Positions 23,511 to 34,904 of a DNA stretch of 64,000 nt are shown here, one piece after another; position 1 is the first letter of the stretch; every line of letters starts with the position of its first letter. The notes beneath the pieces are model-generated. The model made no database searches and had not been told where the DNA came from. It saw only the letters and a program-made list of their open reading frames with translations. Location of the stretch: positions 55,800,386-55,864,385 of the forward strand of contig CM055099.1 in NCBI GenBank assembly GCA_029204225.1, given 5' to 3'. Source of the DNA: Diphasiastrum complanatum (lineage: Eukaryota > Streptophyta > Lycopodiopsida > Lycopodiales > Lycopodiaceae). Made by a program: the position numbers and the translations under genes.

Positions 23511-25055
23511 TTGTCAAAATGTCTATACGTCTTGCAAAATTGATGACTTCGTGGCAATTTCTGCTTCCCACTACTTCTTACAGGCCTCCTGGAGGAAAGA
23601 TGTAAGAACCAAAACGAGCATATTCATTTGATAACTGCATTACAGTCAAACGTCGCTTCGCTGGCCAAAATCTATGTCAATCCGTTTTCGGATATGTTTT
23701 CAGCTGATTGATATCTGAGAAATTGGAACCGATCATCCATAGAGATTGTAAGATAAATATTACTAGGATCTATAAAGCTGGAAACAAATCAGCTGACAAA
23801 TTCTCAGATGAAGTACAATACAAAGCATCCGTACGTCATTTGCTTATCTATACAACGTTCTGCTTTTTGACAACTGCAGACAATTCAACTAGCTTCATTA
23901 TGTGCACTGTGCAATATGTGCATTTTCTATCGCCAAGTAACTGCCAAGTCAGAAGGGGCACAAGGCTCCGAATGTGTAATTGGTGAGCCCAACAACGATT
24001 GAGCCCGCACCGCAGTGAGCACATGTTGAACTTAACCACTCTTATCCAACTAGACTACTCCAAGGCCTATCTTTACAAGTGATAAGTTATAATGGGAATT
24101 TGCAGACTATTACGAATCAAGGACCATCTATACCAGTTATCACGCCCCCAAGGATTGACATTTGAGTTCGCGATAAAAGAAAATTCGAGAATGGAGCAAA
24201 TTTTGTTAAACTCTATTGTCAAATTGTATACTGAGGATGGCAATTTTGATATCACTAGTAACTATGGGACTCGGGATGAGCGTATACGTGGTTCGTATGG
24301 CTTCTATGATAGTCATTGACCTCCACCTGCATTCATTAAGGTGGTCACTGCTGCGAGGAGCTGTCGTTAATGTCCAAATCTCAAGCAAGCGTTCCCATCA
24401 TCCTTCCTCCACCCTTGGAAGGTGGAAGCCGGTGATTCATGAATGCCATGTCAGGCTCGATTGTTACTAACTAGGGCTGGTAACCAGATTTTGCCAACTG
24501 CCCAGTGCCGAGTACGTTTAGTGCTCAAACTCCAAGTTCCAAGTTCTGAACCTGAGCATCACACTCTCCCAAACTCCAAAAGCACCAGATCTGATCACTC
24601 ACATGACTGCAACTACCGTGATGATCATCTGTCTGCCAGGCACAGATCCGGTCAGATGAACAGCAGGCAGAAGTTTTATATGCAACTTGATTCTTGAACA
24701 GCGAGCAAAGCCAAGTTAGCACACATGTGCTCACTGCCACTGCTGGTGAATGCGAATGTGGTATTTGCTATTGGTGTATATTTGGCAATGCTAATGTGCA
24801 GGACCCAGGTCCCAGCTGCATGTGCTGACTGCCCATGGCCAGTTTAAGAAAAAGTATAAACTGAGTTAAATGAAAGGACACCAACTGCACTTTGCTGTGC
24901 TGGAGCCAGGGGGAGGGGCTGAGAAAATAGTCTTTGTGCAACTCATAACTTAGAACGTGGTGCCAGGTGGGGTCCCGGGGGTTGAAGCAACTCTACTTAG
25001 AATCAGTTTTTTATTTTTTATTTTGATTTGTTTTTTGTAGTAAAGTTTTTTACAC
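23511..25055. other. Upstream region of the RRM gene, no other gene recognised
   Basis: Less AT-rich than the surrounding retroelement regions. Several short ORFs occur on both strands, without motifs or splice-compatible continuation. It likely holds the promoter and 5' UTR of the minus-strand RRM gene; I could not place a TATA box confidently. Confidence 0.45.
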
Positions 25056-25134
25056 ACATCTTCCGGCAAAAGGTGCATGTAAATTAAACAATTTATTTAC
25101 ATGCACCTTGTGATTGCTTGCTCGAAGATGTATA
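25056..25134. repeat. Inverted repeat with hairpin potential
   Basis: A perfect 15-bp inverted repeat, AAGGTGCATGTAAAT (25070-25084) and ATTTACATGCACCTT (25095-25109), has a 10-bp loop. An outer pair, ACATCTTC near 25056 and GAAGATGT near 25126, extends the structure. It may be a small foldback or MITE-like element; no target-site duplication was confirmed. Confidence 0.7.
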
Positions 25135-25606
25135 ACATAAAAGAAATTCGCCCCATAAATACCGTTTGCTAATTAATAGTGCTTCAAATTCTTTCTTCTT
25201 TGTTTCAAGAGCAACAATGCATTAAACACTCCTTTAATATAAATTGTATGTCTTTAAGTTTTTACGGCTATGATGGGCCCATGTAAAATGAGAATTATAT
25301 GCAAGCAGCTATTTAAGATACACCTAAAGGTTATTAAATGGAGGCATTGATGAGCATGTTGTGGATTTATGATTTCCCATAAATCAATCATGAAAAATAA
25401 ATGGAAAAATTAGATGAATTATTCGGCAACTATCCCTATTATGGTGGTGCATGTTAGAACTTCATAATGGTTAAATCATTATATTAATTTAACACACGGT
25501 TTCATGTTGACAAATAAAGCAATTTGCCACACATCACCAATACTTAAGTGAGTTACATCATTTGTATTCTATTGAAAATGCACCTAAAATACTCCAATAA
25601 ACTTGT
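25135..25606. other. AT-rich intergenic, nothing recognised
   Basis: No coding or structured feature was seen between the hairpin and the truncated copia element. Confidence 0.45.
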
Positions 25607-26401
25607 GCCTTGCCCGACTACACCATGGATCTTCCCCCTTGAAGCTTGATGAAGAAAAACTTGACATCATTAGTGAGTCCTCATGTGGACTCTCTTCCTC
25701 CTCTTGGTTGATGTTTGCTTGTCCTTGTGCTTGCTTCTTATCAAAGCATTCCGAGGCATAGTGCCCCATCTTGCTACAATAGTAGCATTTGATCTTGGAC
25801 CTTGTCCTTCTTGGTCTTGCTTGGAGTTGGAGTTGAAGATCCATCTTGCTTCAATATTTGTTTGACCCTTCTTGAATGTAGCTCCCTTGCCCATGGTTTT
25901 TCCCTTGCCTTTGGTGAAGAGTGCTTGATCATCTCCATCATGAATAATAGAGCCTATCTATTCTTGCATTGAAGTGTTGTCTCCTATTCTCCTCGGCCAT
26001 GAGGACACCTGGGAGGTCTTTAAGTGAGACAAGCTCATCTTCCTTTATAGGCTCTCCTATAAAGGCAAGTTCTTTGTTCAACTCCTTTACCCTCGAAACA
26101 TATGAATAAGCACCTTCCCATTTCTTTTGGTAACATTGAAAGATTTGATTCTTTAAGGCAAGCAATCTTGTAGTGTTATTTGACTCACAAACCTTTTGAA
26201 GGGACTCTGAAGCCTCTTGGGCCGAGGTACATTCTCCTACTTCCTTTGAGGGTGGATAGGTTTATTCTCATCTCCACTCACTATATCCGTAAGTTTTTGC
26301 ATGACAAGGATTGATTCCATTCTTAGTTTCCAAATATAATAGTTTGATTTGTTCAACATATCACTGGAATCCAAAAGATAAGCATTCACGGATGACATCA
26401 T
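25607..26401 (-). pseudogene. Copia gag, frameshifted and truncated
   Basis: The minus strand starts at 26401 with MMSSVNAYLLDSS, then NYYIWKLRMESILV, and later FQCYQKKWEGAYSYV and KELNKELAFIGEP. The zinc knuckle CYYCSKMGHYASEC lies near 25790-25750. It ends at SSSFKGEDPWC, just before where the protease DSGA motif should be. Frames shift at least three times and an internal segment is missing. It is the same gag family as 17-18.5 kb. The downstream part of the element is lost at about 25607. Confidence 0.8.
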
Positions 26402-26989
26402 TCTCTAAACAAAAGCTTGATATCTAAGAATGGATACACAATAGAAAAGATGCAAGTCCTAGCTATCCACTATCTAGGGACCTGCGAATGATCAACAAAT
26501 GAATTCTCAACAAGATTCTACTTGACTTGAGCTTAATCACTTCTATTGAAAACGATACAAATACTAACTAGCTTGCTTGATGTAGAATATTGACCCAAAT
26601 TGACTCCTCCTTGATCTAACCTTCACAAGGCTTTTAAAAATCCAATCAACTTGAGAAAAGATGATCTAAATGCACATAAATGCCACTCTAAATGACTCTT
26701 ATAAAATCAGGTTGAGCCTTTATGCAAAAATCAAAACAATCTACTTTCCAAGCAGAAGCTAAAAAGATCACAATTTTGACAAAAAAAAATGATCTTAATG
26801 ATGAGTAAGTACAAAATGCTTTCGACTGAACCTAAATGACTTAGGAGATCTCTCATGCACCTGAGAACAGTCTAAATCAACTCCAAAAGTTTTAATCCTT
26901 CTACCTCTCCAATGCTTGAATGCTACTCCTCAAGATTGTCTCGGAGGAATCACCTTGAATAGATCCAATAGCAAAATCACCATCCAATC
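26402..26989 (-). other. Leader region of the truncated copia element
   Basis: Lies between the LTR-like sequence and gag. No TGGTATCAGAGC priming site was found, so either the site has decayed or the LTR end lies elsewhere. Confidence 0.5.
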
Positions 26990-27575
26990 TAGTGCTTTCT
27001 AGCTTTTCCTTGGCTTTAACTCTACTATAAGGCTCCAATTCTTGATATTCCCTTCACACGTGTGAGTGTATGGACTGCCACAGGAAGAGAACAATACTTT
27101 AACATCATAACCAATCCCACAAATGAAAAGAACCAAATGCAAATAGCAAATATCAAGCATAGAGATGACCAACAACATTGATAGAAGGAAAACCAACTTT
27201 TTACTCATTAATTGACAGAGAAACCATCACATATTTATAAATAAGTAGCTCGGATCTGAGAATTGTAGGGCTTCTCTAAACTCGTCATAACCTAACCCTA
27301 ACATCCAACCTAATAGGCCATTGCATCCACCCTACTTAGGGGTCAAGATCTTGAGATCCAGAAACAATGTAAAACTTGCTATTTTTGGCTCCTACTTCTT
27401 CTCTAACTTTGTATGTACATTTTGGCCTTATTTCAAAGGTGCCCTCAAAATTTAGGATGTGGAATGAACTTCTTGAAAAGCATCCTATGCTATTTGGCAC
27501 GTGTGACATGGCATAACATGGCAAAATTACCAATTACAAGTCATATGACCAAAATTGGTCCAAACTAGCTTGTGA
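26990..27575 (-). mobile_element. Copia LTR (5' LTR of the truncated element)
   Basis: On the minus strand it begins TGTTAAAATTTCACAAGC at 27575 and shares long collinear stretches with 14950-15637, including AGGGTTAGG and TTTGGTCATATGACTTG. A CACACGTGTGA motif lies near 27055. The inner boundary is approximate because no PBS is recognisable. Confidence 0.7.
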
Positions 27576-28497
27576 AATTTTAACATATTCTATATATATT
27601 TTTTGAGTGCAGAATGGTCATACTTGTTATAGTTAGTGTCTTGTATTTTGTCTATAGTTAGATGTATTTTCATGATCATACAATGGACACATATTTTGTT
27701 GATGGCTACATTACAATGTGGACCAAATAAAATGGTTGAAACGTAGCAAAAATATGACAATTATCTAAAAAATGAAGATCCAAACTTGATCTAAACATAA
27801 GGACCAAGTCTGTTGTGAGAAATTGTCAACTAGTTTGATCTATTTTGGTCTATGTTGATTGTTTGGCAATTGAGGTTTCATACTTAGAGGTAAACTATAT
27901 GAAGTTATTTTTGGCCTAAGTATCTATAAAATTAGCACTTTTAGAAATTGAGAAAAAGTAAAAAGTCGAGTTTGGACACATTCAAATTTGAATGTTAGAT
28001 ACATTCATGGACCTGTTATAAATAGATGTACACAGGTGGGAAGAGGATGTTCTTCTCTGTCTTATCTCATTTTATGCTTATACATGAGTTCTCTTGGGTT
28101 CATCTATCCATTGGTGCACTATATTGATGATATCTTGCAATCTTATGTATAGAATGCATGAGCAGCTATAGTTGTAGATAGACATTTTTTTGCCAACGAT
28201 GGATGCTCTGGATGGAACATGTGGAAAAATCGTGATTTGCCATTGTTCATTCGATCTAATGACCTGCACAGAACTGCTATGGACTGGGGCGGATTCCTAA
28301 AAAAAAATAACAGTTTTCAACCAATATCGTTGAATCGCTATTACCTTTTAGTAGTAGCTCAGAAGTATGAGATTAATATTTCATTGGAAAGCGCTCATTA
28401 AGTGCTTTCCAACGCACTAATTTTCGTTGCATTCTGATATGGCAATCAAAAGCTATGCCATTTTTAGTGTAGACTCAAAATGTGATTGAAAGAAGTA
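27576..28497. other. Intergenic, nothing recognised
   Basis: AT-rich, with no sustained reading frame and no repeat shared with other parts of the window that I could see. Confidence 0.45.
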
Positions 28498-28640
28498 ATG
28501 TTACGTTAAAGCCACTATGTCAAGAAACTATTGGGCCACATGTACAAAAGAATTGAATAAAAGTGAATAAAAAATGAAAAAGAAATTTCGACAAAAGGCC
28601 CTTTTTGTGTTTAAACTTCCTGTAATGCTTCCTCTCTTTT
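28498..28640 (+). repeat. Dispersed ~125-bp repeat, copy 1
   Basis: Contains AGCCACTATGTCAAGAA and TGGGCCACATG, then an A-rich run, GGCCCTTTTTG and CTCCTGTAATG-like sequence. The same order occurs in the same orientation at 34751-34875. Both copies lie next to members of one gypsy gag family, though in different arrangements. Confidence 0.75.
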
Positions 28641-28789
28641 AGTTTCTCAGCTTTCTCCTTCTTTCTCTTCTCGCCTCCAGTGTTCCATGTGTAGGCTGTG
28701 GTCGCCTTTATGTGTAGGGTGTCGATCTTTCGTGCCATCAAAACGCTTGCTCTGCTTTTCGTGAGCAACTCGCATTAACCAATGTCAAC

Positions 28790-29670
28790 CTTGCACCTCA
28801 TCCTACTCCCACTTTGCCACCTGACTCGGTTTGGACCTGGATTCACTCCCTTGATGTTTGGACCGCTTTTCACTTAGGTTTTTCTTGTCCTCGTCTTTAT
28901 GCACACATACCCTTTGCCTTGCGCTTAGATATCCAAAGAGCTTTGTCCTTGCCTTTGTCTCGATTGGGTTCCAACTCTTCTGATACCACAGCTTGGCATG
29001 CCTTTCTGCTTTTTCCTCTCTGGTGTTTGCCTTTACCTCCTCAAGGTCACAGGGAATCTCGCAACAAGATTCATTGCTATATGTCAAGAGATTGGAAAAA
29101 TCTGCAAGAAGAGCATTTCCTTCGTTGTCATGCGTTTGTTGCTTAGTGGGATTCTACTTTGGATGGTATTTCTATACCCCTTGTTCATCGTCGGTTGCGT
29201 CGCTGTGTTTTACTTGGGCAAGTGGTGAGTATTCTCATGCAGCTCGTTCTCTAGCTCCTACAAGTCCAGCTACTACAAGTCCTCAACAAGTCTAGACTTG
29301 TAGGAGCTAGACTTCTTAATGCTTTTCTATGCAGTCCTCATCGGCAACTAGGGGTCCTTCTAGTATGGTTTTCGAGCATCTTCGTGACTATTTCTCTCCT
29401 AATGATTCTGCTAGCGAGTTTGGTTTGCTCTTTCAAGTTTTCTCTTTTGTAGCTTGTGGGCATATTCCTCTTTCTATTGCTCGTATTCTTGGTGTTGCTC
29501 GTTTGATAGCCTTGGATAAGCCTGGCGGTGGCGTGTGTCCCATTGCTGTTGGAGAGGATCTATACAGGTTGGTTTCAAGGGCTCTTTGTTTTCAGCTTTG
29601 TGACAGTTTTCATGACCACCTATTTCCTCATCCTATACTTCCTTGCAAGTCAACGAAGGTTAGTCTCCAT
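28790..29670 (+). pseudogene. Non-LTR-type reverse transcriptase polyprotein remnant
   Basis: The frame at 28814-29146 gives LPPDSVWTWIHSLDVWTAFH and TTAWHAFLLFPLWCLPLPP, followed by a frame change and GEYSHAARSLAPTSP (about 29220-29270). A further stretch at 29329-29650 gives RGPSSMVFEHLRDYFSP, IPLSIARILGVARLIALDKP and VCPIAVGEDLYRLVSRALC. The last segments match the N-terminal fingers region of the RT group in which a GGVRPIAVGE-like block precedes the palm. That group is common in non-seed plant genomes, from my recall of the family. The catalytic palm (YxDD) is absent because the copy ends at about 29670. At least two frameshifts and one stop are present. Confidence 0.6.
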
Positions 29671-30223
29671 CAGAAGGATAGTGGCGAAGGTTCCCAATCC
29701 AAATCGTGTCCAAATTGTTTTTAGAACCTTCGTTGAACCATCCTTAACCAACAAGAACCTTCGTCAAGCTTCGTAAAGTGAGAATACACTGTGATAAAAC
29801 ATATATCAATTAGGCGAAGGCCCCGGACCCCACCCTGTCCCAGCACCATTGAGGCCATCTGTCACTCACCATTGTTGCCAACTGCGCCGTTACAACATCC
29901 ATTTTTTGTGTGTGTGATCAACTCCATTCAATTATGTGCCACCATACACTCATCTCTCAATAACCCTTTCAATTGTCATCCAGTAAAATTTGTTAGTTAT
30001 TCGTGTTCCTTTTATCCCTTCCAATCATCAACCACTGATCAGCACCCGAACAAGTTCCACTTAGGTCCACTGTTGCCATATACCTTCACATTGTATCAAA
30101 TCTGCATAGTGAATGAGATTGAGATCTGGTAGAATACTATCTACAGAAAATCTAGAGCTACATCAAGCAGCAGCGGAAGAGATCTAACCAAATCAGCCAA
30201 ATCCAATAGATCAACATATTCTT
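29671..30223 (+). other. Leader-like stretch before gypsy gag
   Basis: Contains repeated GAACCTTCGT/GCGAAGG words (29690-29820) and no long frame. It probably includes the leader of the gypsy copy that starts at 30224. No PBS was recognised. Confidence 0.4.
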
Positions 30224-31261
30224 ATGCCAGCGGTACCTCTACAAGCAATCAGAAGATCTCCTAGATTGGAATTGCTCAAATTTGATGGATCCACAGATCC
30301 TATCATATTCTTGCAGATCTATGGGCAAGCATGCAAGATCTATGGTGAAACCACCCCCGTAGAGAAACTGAAGTTGTTTCCAATGTCCCTAATAGGAGCA
30401 ACTTTAGACTAATTTTTCAATCAGATGACACAAGAACGAACAGACAGGGAAGTGGTAAAAGCAACTTTAATCACCAGATTTAAGCTACGAAAATTTCTTG
30501 AAAACTCGTTCCTCTTGCTTAGCAAAATCAAGATGGGAAAAAGAGAAAGGGTCAAACACTACATCGAACGGATCAAACACCTGAGATCTGAGTGTAATAC
30601 AGAGCTTACTCCTGATCATGCGATCATTATTTGGTTCCTAGCGGGACTACCTAGAAGTATCTGACGAGAGCTGAAAAGACGAGAGCAATATGCCACATTG
30701 TACGAAGCTATGGAAGATGCAATGAGAGAAGAAGATGAAGGATCAGATCATGATTCTACACCAGGAACTACATCTCTTCATGCCTCAATTCCTTCAATTG
30801 CATCCTCAGCCTCTATGAGCTTGTCCAATGAATTGATGATGGAATAGATCACGAAGTTACACAAGCAGTAGATGGAGCAGCTCACAGTCCAATTTGACCA
30901 AAAAATGAAGGTTCTTCAGAATACTGCAGCACTACAACCAGATCCTTATCAGGACCAGTATCCTCAACAAAAAAATGTTTGGTGTCCCATCTGTACCCAA
31001 AATCACACTTCCAACGAGTGTCCGGTACTGAAGCGGCTGATGCACATATATTGTCATCTATGCAATGCATCCTCGCATGACACTATGTATTGCCCCTATA
31101 ACCCACAGATCATACAGCAAAAGAGAGCTCAATTCCAAACCTCTTATGCTTACCATCAAGGAGCACCTAATGCAGGACCAAGCTTGGACCAGGCCCTCAA
31201 CAACAAAGAATGGCACTACCAGCACCACCAGGGCCAAATAATCCTCAAGCAGCCCAAGTGA
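30224..31261 (+). pseudogene. Ty3/gypsy gag, decayed copy A
   Basis: Retrotrans_gag-type N-terminus (LLKFDGSTDPIIFLQIYGQ), then LITRFKLRKFLENSF, ERIKHLRSECNTELTPD and the helix-rich end (IIIWFLAGLPRSI). After a stop it continues with REQYATLYEAMEDAMREEDE and a coiled segment MEQLTVQFDQKMK. Two zinc knuckles follow: CPICTQNHTSNEC (CX2CX3HX4C) and CHLCNASSHDTMYC (CX2CX4HX4C). Stops interrupt at about 30410, 30661, 30846 and 30869. Copy B of the same family lies inverted at 34905-36057. Confidence 0.8.
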
Positions 31262-32068
31262 ATCTCACGATGGCCAAAGCTGAAACATTTTTCCAACAGG
31301 AAATGCAACAATGGTATGGAACTGATGAACCATTCATCAATTCTACTATTAATGAGTATTATGCCACATATGCTGCATAGCCACAACACCAAGGGGGCAG
31401 ATTATATGGATGTTATGGATGCGAGAACGACATAGGACTGCCGAATGTCCAAAAAAAAAAATTTATATGCCTTTCTGTCGCGAGTGTGGATATGGACATT
31501 GCTACAAGAATTGTCCACCAACACCAGTGCACCATTGAATTGGATTGCAGTTCAATCAACAGGCCCAAGCACAACTCTACACTCAACTATACCAAGGAGA
31601 CCTCCCTATTGTAACGTTCCAATGTTAGCTGTTACATGAGCACAAAAGCGCAAGGAGGTAGCTCCATCATCACCACACTCTGTATCAGTTCCAACTGATC
31701 AACCTTCAACATTAGGAGGAGCGAGATTACCATATCCGAATGTGAAGGATGAACAAAGATGATATCAGAAGATCAAGCATTGGATACAAGAAGCACAAGC
31801 GGAGGAAGCTTGTCAAGCTGCACATCAACCGACAGATCCTCAAGACACTGCACCAGAAAGAGATCAACAAGAAAACACACCACAAGGTTCACCACACAGA
31901 TCAGATGTGAACATGCGATTACACCATCGAGAAGAACCATTCCATATGGTAGAATCCGAAGCTCCAAGGATGGAACTGTTGACAAGCATCTTATCCAGTA
32001 GAATGAACATCTCTATTGGAGAGTTCCTTCGACTTGCACCTCAAGCAAAGGGTGTCTTGTCAGATTGA
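31262..32068 (+). pseudogene. Gypsy gag-protease linker, copy A
   Basis: Frames in this stretch keep recognisable pieces shared with copy B, such as AQKRKEVAPSSP and PYPNVKDEQR, then a Gln/Asp/Glu-rich linker (EEPFHMVESEAPRMELL). Multiple stops and frame changes are present. It bridges the zinc knuckles and the protease-like segment. Confidence 0.65.
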
Positions 32069-32785
32069 TTGAACATTGAATTACACATACCTTCCAAAGA
32101 ACCATTATTTTGTGCCGGTTTCAAAGAAGCCAACAATGTTCTGAATGTGAGAGCAGCTTGGGAGAGTGTGCAGCACAATATAACTCTTCCTCACAAACTC
32201 TTCGGAGAAGAAGCTGCTGTTGAAGATGGAGGATCGGATGTCAACCTTATCCTCGCTACTTTGTATGAGAAATGGAATCTACAAGGCCTCGAAGGTGCCA
32301 AGTTTGCCATCAAATTAGCTGATCAATCATGTGCACGGCCGAAGGGGATTGTAGTAGACATTCTAGTCAAGATAGCAGGGGTACAATTTATTATTACATT
32401 TGTGGTGATGGACATTCTTGAAACACCCATTGCCTATCAAGTTTTGTTAAGACGACCCTGGTTGCAAATTGGACAAGTAGTTCATGGTTGGGGGACCGGC
32501 AAAATTACATTTGAGAACAGAGAGAGGGCAATAAAGGTGGATCCCTCCACATGGGCAGTGAAGCCTGTACCACCCAAAGCTGATGACACTTCTTCCACAA
32601 TGGACCATAGCATTGATCGTCCGAAAGCTTCAATGGGTGTTCATTATGATTCACAAATAGATACCATGTTGTGGACGGATGCATTCGCAACTATTAACTG
32701 TATGGCTGGGCATACATGTTATCCAGATCCAGATTCAGATTCAGAACCCAAGGAATCACCAAGTTATTTTCGATTTGGTTTTTGA
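32069..32785 (+). pseudogene. Gypsy retropepsin-like protease segment
   Basis: A 238-codon open frame. EDGGSDVNLI (about residues 50-59) aligns with the retropepsin active site D-S/T-G, but the second residue is Gly (DGGS), which would change the catalytic loop. ILETPIAYQVLLRRPWLQ matches the conserved (L)LGRPWL block near the C-terminus of these proteases, with Arg for Gly. The tail is acidic (PDPDSDSEPKE). No RT follows. It is most likely an inactive remnant despite the open frame. Confidence 0.65.
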
Positions 32786-33167
32786 TAAGTCATTGACTCG
32801 ATTCTTTTAGATTTGCAGTATAAATGTCGAGCATTTACAATGAACGAGATATATGAGTTTCGTCAACAGATGTTGGTGAACTTATAATCTCATGCAACAC
32901 CCAGTCCAGCTGCGGAAACGGGAGACCAATCAAGTTCATAGCTGACACTAGTGCAGGGTGGAGATAATCCATATTACTTTGAGCTGTAAATAATAGATTA
33001 AATAGAGATATACATTTTTGATGTTATGCCCTGTGAATAATTATGGGCATATAGAAAGATAGAGACAATGGGGAAAAAGCATCCATTGTTATATACAGGA
33101 CGCACATGTACATTCTCAGAAAATGAGAAATATATTGATATTTATGAGAGCTTTTACAAATCTTGTA
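32786..33167. other. Intergenic between gypsy copy A and the unknown gene
   Basis: Contains a short decayed continuation of the gypsy frame (FTMNEIYEFRQQML, to about 32890). AT-rich sequence downstream of the minus-strand gene is probably its former 3' UTR. Confidence 0.45.
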
Positions 33168-34642
33168 TCATGATTGCTCTATTATCTGAACAATTCCACC
33201 CAAATCTTTGGATTTGATTTTCTCTTTATGTCTTTTACGTATCTGCACAAACATACATTAATCAAATTACAGTTTGTGATCCGAATATTGAAAAAAAGAA
33301 TAATGAATACAAATTAATATACAAATTTATAGATTTCACATACCAATTTTCCATCCAATATAAAGCTGAAATATTCGAGGATATCTTGCTGTAAAAGTGT
33401 CAGTTCCGTTCTAGTGTAGAATAAGGTCCAGTCCTGCTCAACCTCAATATTAGTAAGTAGCTCCCCATTTGCCATGATATCAATGCATATACGATCAGTG
33501 TGTCCAATGCTGTCTAGATCTTGATCTAATGGGGCCCAAGTACCATTGTGTTCTTTCCATCTCTAATAATGAAACACCATACTAAGCATTAGCTTCTCTA
33601 CACTGTATCTAAATGATATAGATGAATGTTTGATTCTACAAGAAATATTTGCAGTGAATCTTATATCCCAACCTTTGTCCATGAATTTGAATAAAAAATC
33701 ATCTGATAGATTTTTGCAAACAAACAATGTGGGAGTTCGATGCACCTCCATGTTTGGAAAAGAGCTAACAAACAATGACATTAAAACAAACCAGCTTAAG
33801 TCCACATTTCTTGATCTAGTACTAGTTTTGAGTGACTTTTGTACATCATTATATAGCTTGGAACAAAAACATTTTATTATATTGTCGTTGACTGCAATCC
33901 ACCACACGTTATCTTGAAAATTAGGTAGAGGTATACACTCTAGCTTTCACATTCCTCCATTTGTCTGGAATATACATAGCATCATAAAAAAATATTCCAA
34001 AATTTGCAAGTTCTTTTGTCGTTCGTCCTCTATATTGTAATTTGCCAATTTCTGAATGGATGACATCTATAATGCCTGAAAGAGATGACACAGGTTCCCA
34101 TTCATGTATATTTGAAGGATATAGATCTGCAATACAAAATCATAACAAGCTCCGATTCATATATACGATTATGTTTTAAAAATGACAAGCAACCCAAAAA
34201 ATTAAGATACTCACAATTACACTTTCAAAAATCATGTGGATTTACAGCCTCCACATTAAGTTCTGAATGCATATAAACATGTTGAATAAGCACCTCTAAA
34301 ATGGTTTGTCCTCCTGAAAAAACTTTGAAATCAATAATCTGCCCTTTCCAATAATATCTATATGTATACTTGGCCTTTTTCTTTTGGCGGAAAGCCCCTC
34401 TCGCCGATGGATGCATCAATACCCAAGAAGCCTTATGATATTCACGAGCAATCCAGGTGCCATCGTCTTCCCTCTCATTATAAAAAATTGCAGAGCATAT
34501 CAAGGATCTTAGTTATCTTCTCATCGCCATAGCTTGAAGAGTTCACGTTTGAACTTGTCAATATGAGAGTCCAAAGTATAATAGGTGCCAAACCTATTTG
34601 TGAGTCCCAAGATAGTTTTAACTTGAGGTTAACCCAAGCAGT
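33168..34642 (-). pseudogene. Intron-bearing gene of unrecognised family, decayed
   Basis: Minus-strand coding segments, in order: 34642 to about 34515 (SWDSQIGLAPIILW), about 34503-34225 (EREDDGTWIAREYHKASW, YYWKGQIIDFKVFSGGQ), 34126 to about 33925 (LANFGIFFYDAMYIPDKW), about 33920-33344 (WWIAVNDNIIKCF, WDIRFTANISCRIKH, TDRICIDIMANGELL), and a final 75-nt exon 33242-33168. Strong splice sites bound the segments: TATTGCAG before 34126, GTATGT at 33343 and TTTGTGCAG before 33242. Frameshifts near 34505 and 33925 and a stop at about 33565 disable it. The final intron (101 bp) and 75-nt exon are matched at 48285-48464. I recognise no domain. It may be a plant-specific gene or an old endogenised sequence. 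The introns argue against a transposon ORF. Confidence 0.6.
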
Positions 34643-34750
34643 TTAGTCAACTAGTCGTTGCGCACGCCAGCCAATAGTATGCTTCCAATCTACTGGACCG
34701 GAAATTCAAATTTGTACAAACATGAATTGTGTTTTCTGGGTCAGGCGAGT

Positions 34751-34875
34751 TATGTTACATAGAAGCCACTATGTCAAGAACCGATTGGGCCACATGGACA
34801 TAAACAGGAAGGAAAAAAAAAACTCGTAACAAATGGCCCTTCTAGGTTTGAGAACTCCTGTAATGTCTTTTTCCT
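34751..34875 (+). repeat. Dispersed ~125-bp repeat, copy 2
   Basis: Collinear with 28498-28640 (AGCCACTATGTCAAGAA, TGGGCCACATG, then an A-rich run and TCCTGTAATG). The similarity ends just before the inverted gypsy gag copy. Confidence 0.75.
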
Positions 34876-34904
34876 CCGCTTGTGCCCTCTGTACCCAGTG
34901 TCGT

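Noticed and set aside
24092-24740. Several 70-85-codon ORFs upstream of the RRM gene
   Set aside because: Overlap each other on both strands, with no motif, no splice-consistent extension and no homologue in the window.
33630-33917. 95-codon plus-strand ORF
   Set aside because: Antisense shadow of the unknown minus-strand gene, whose splice sites and second copy support the minus strand.
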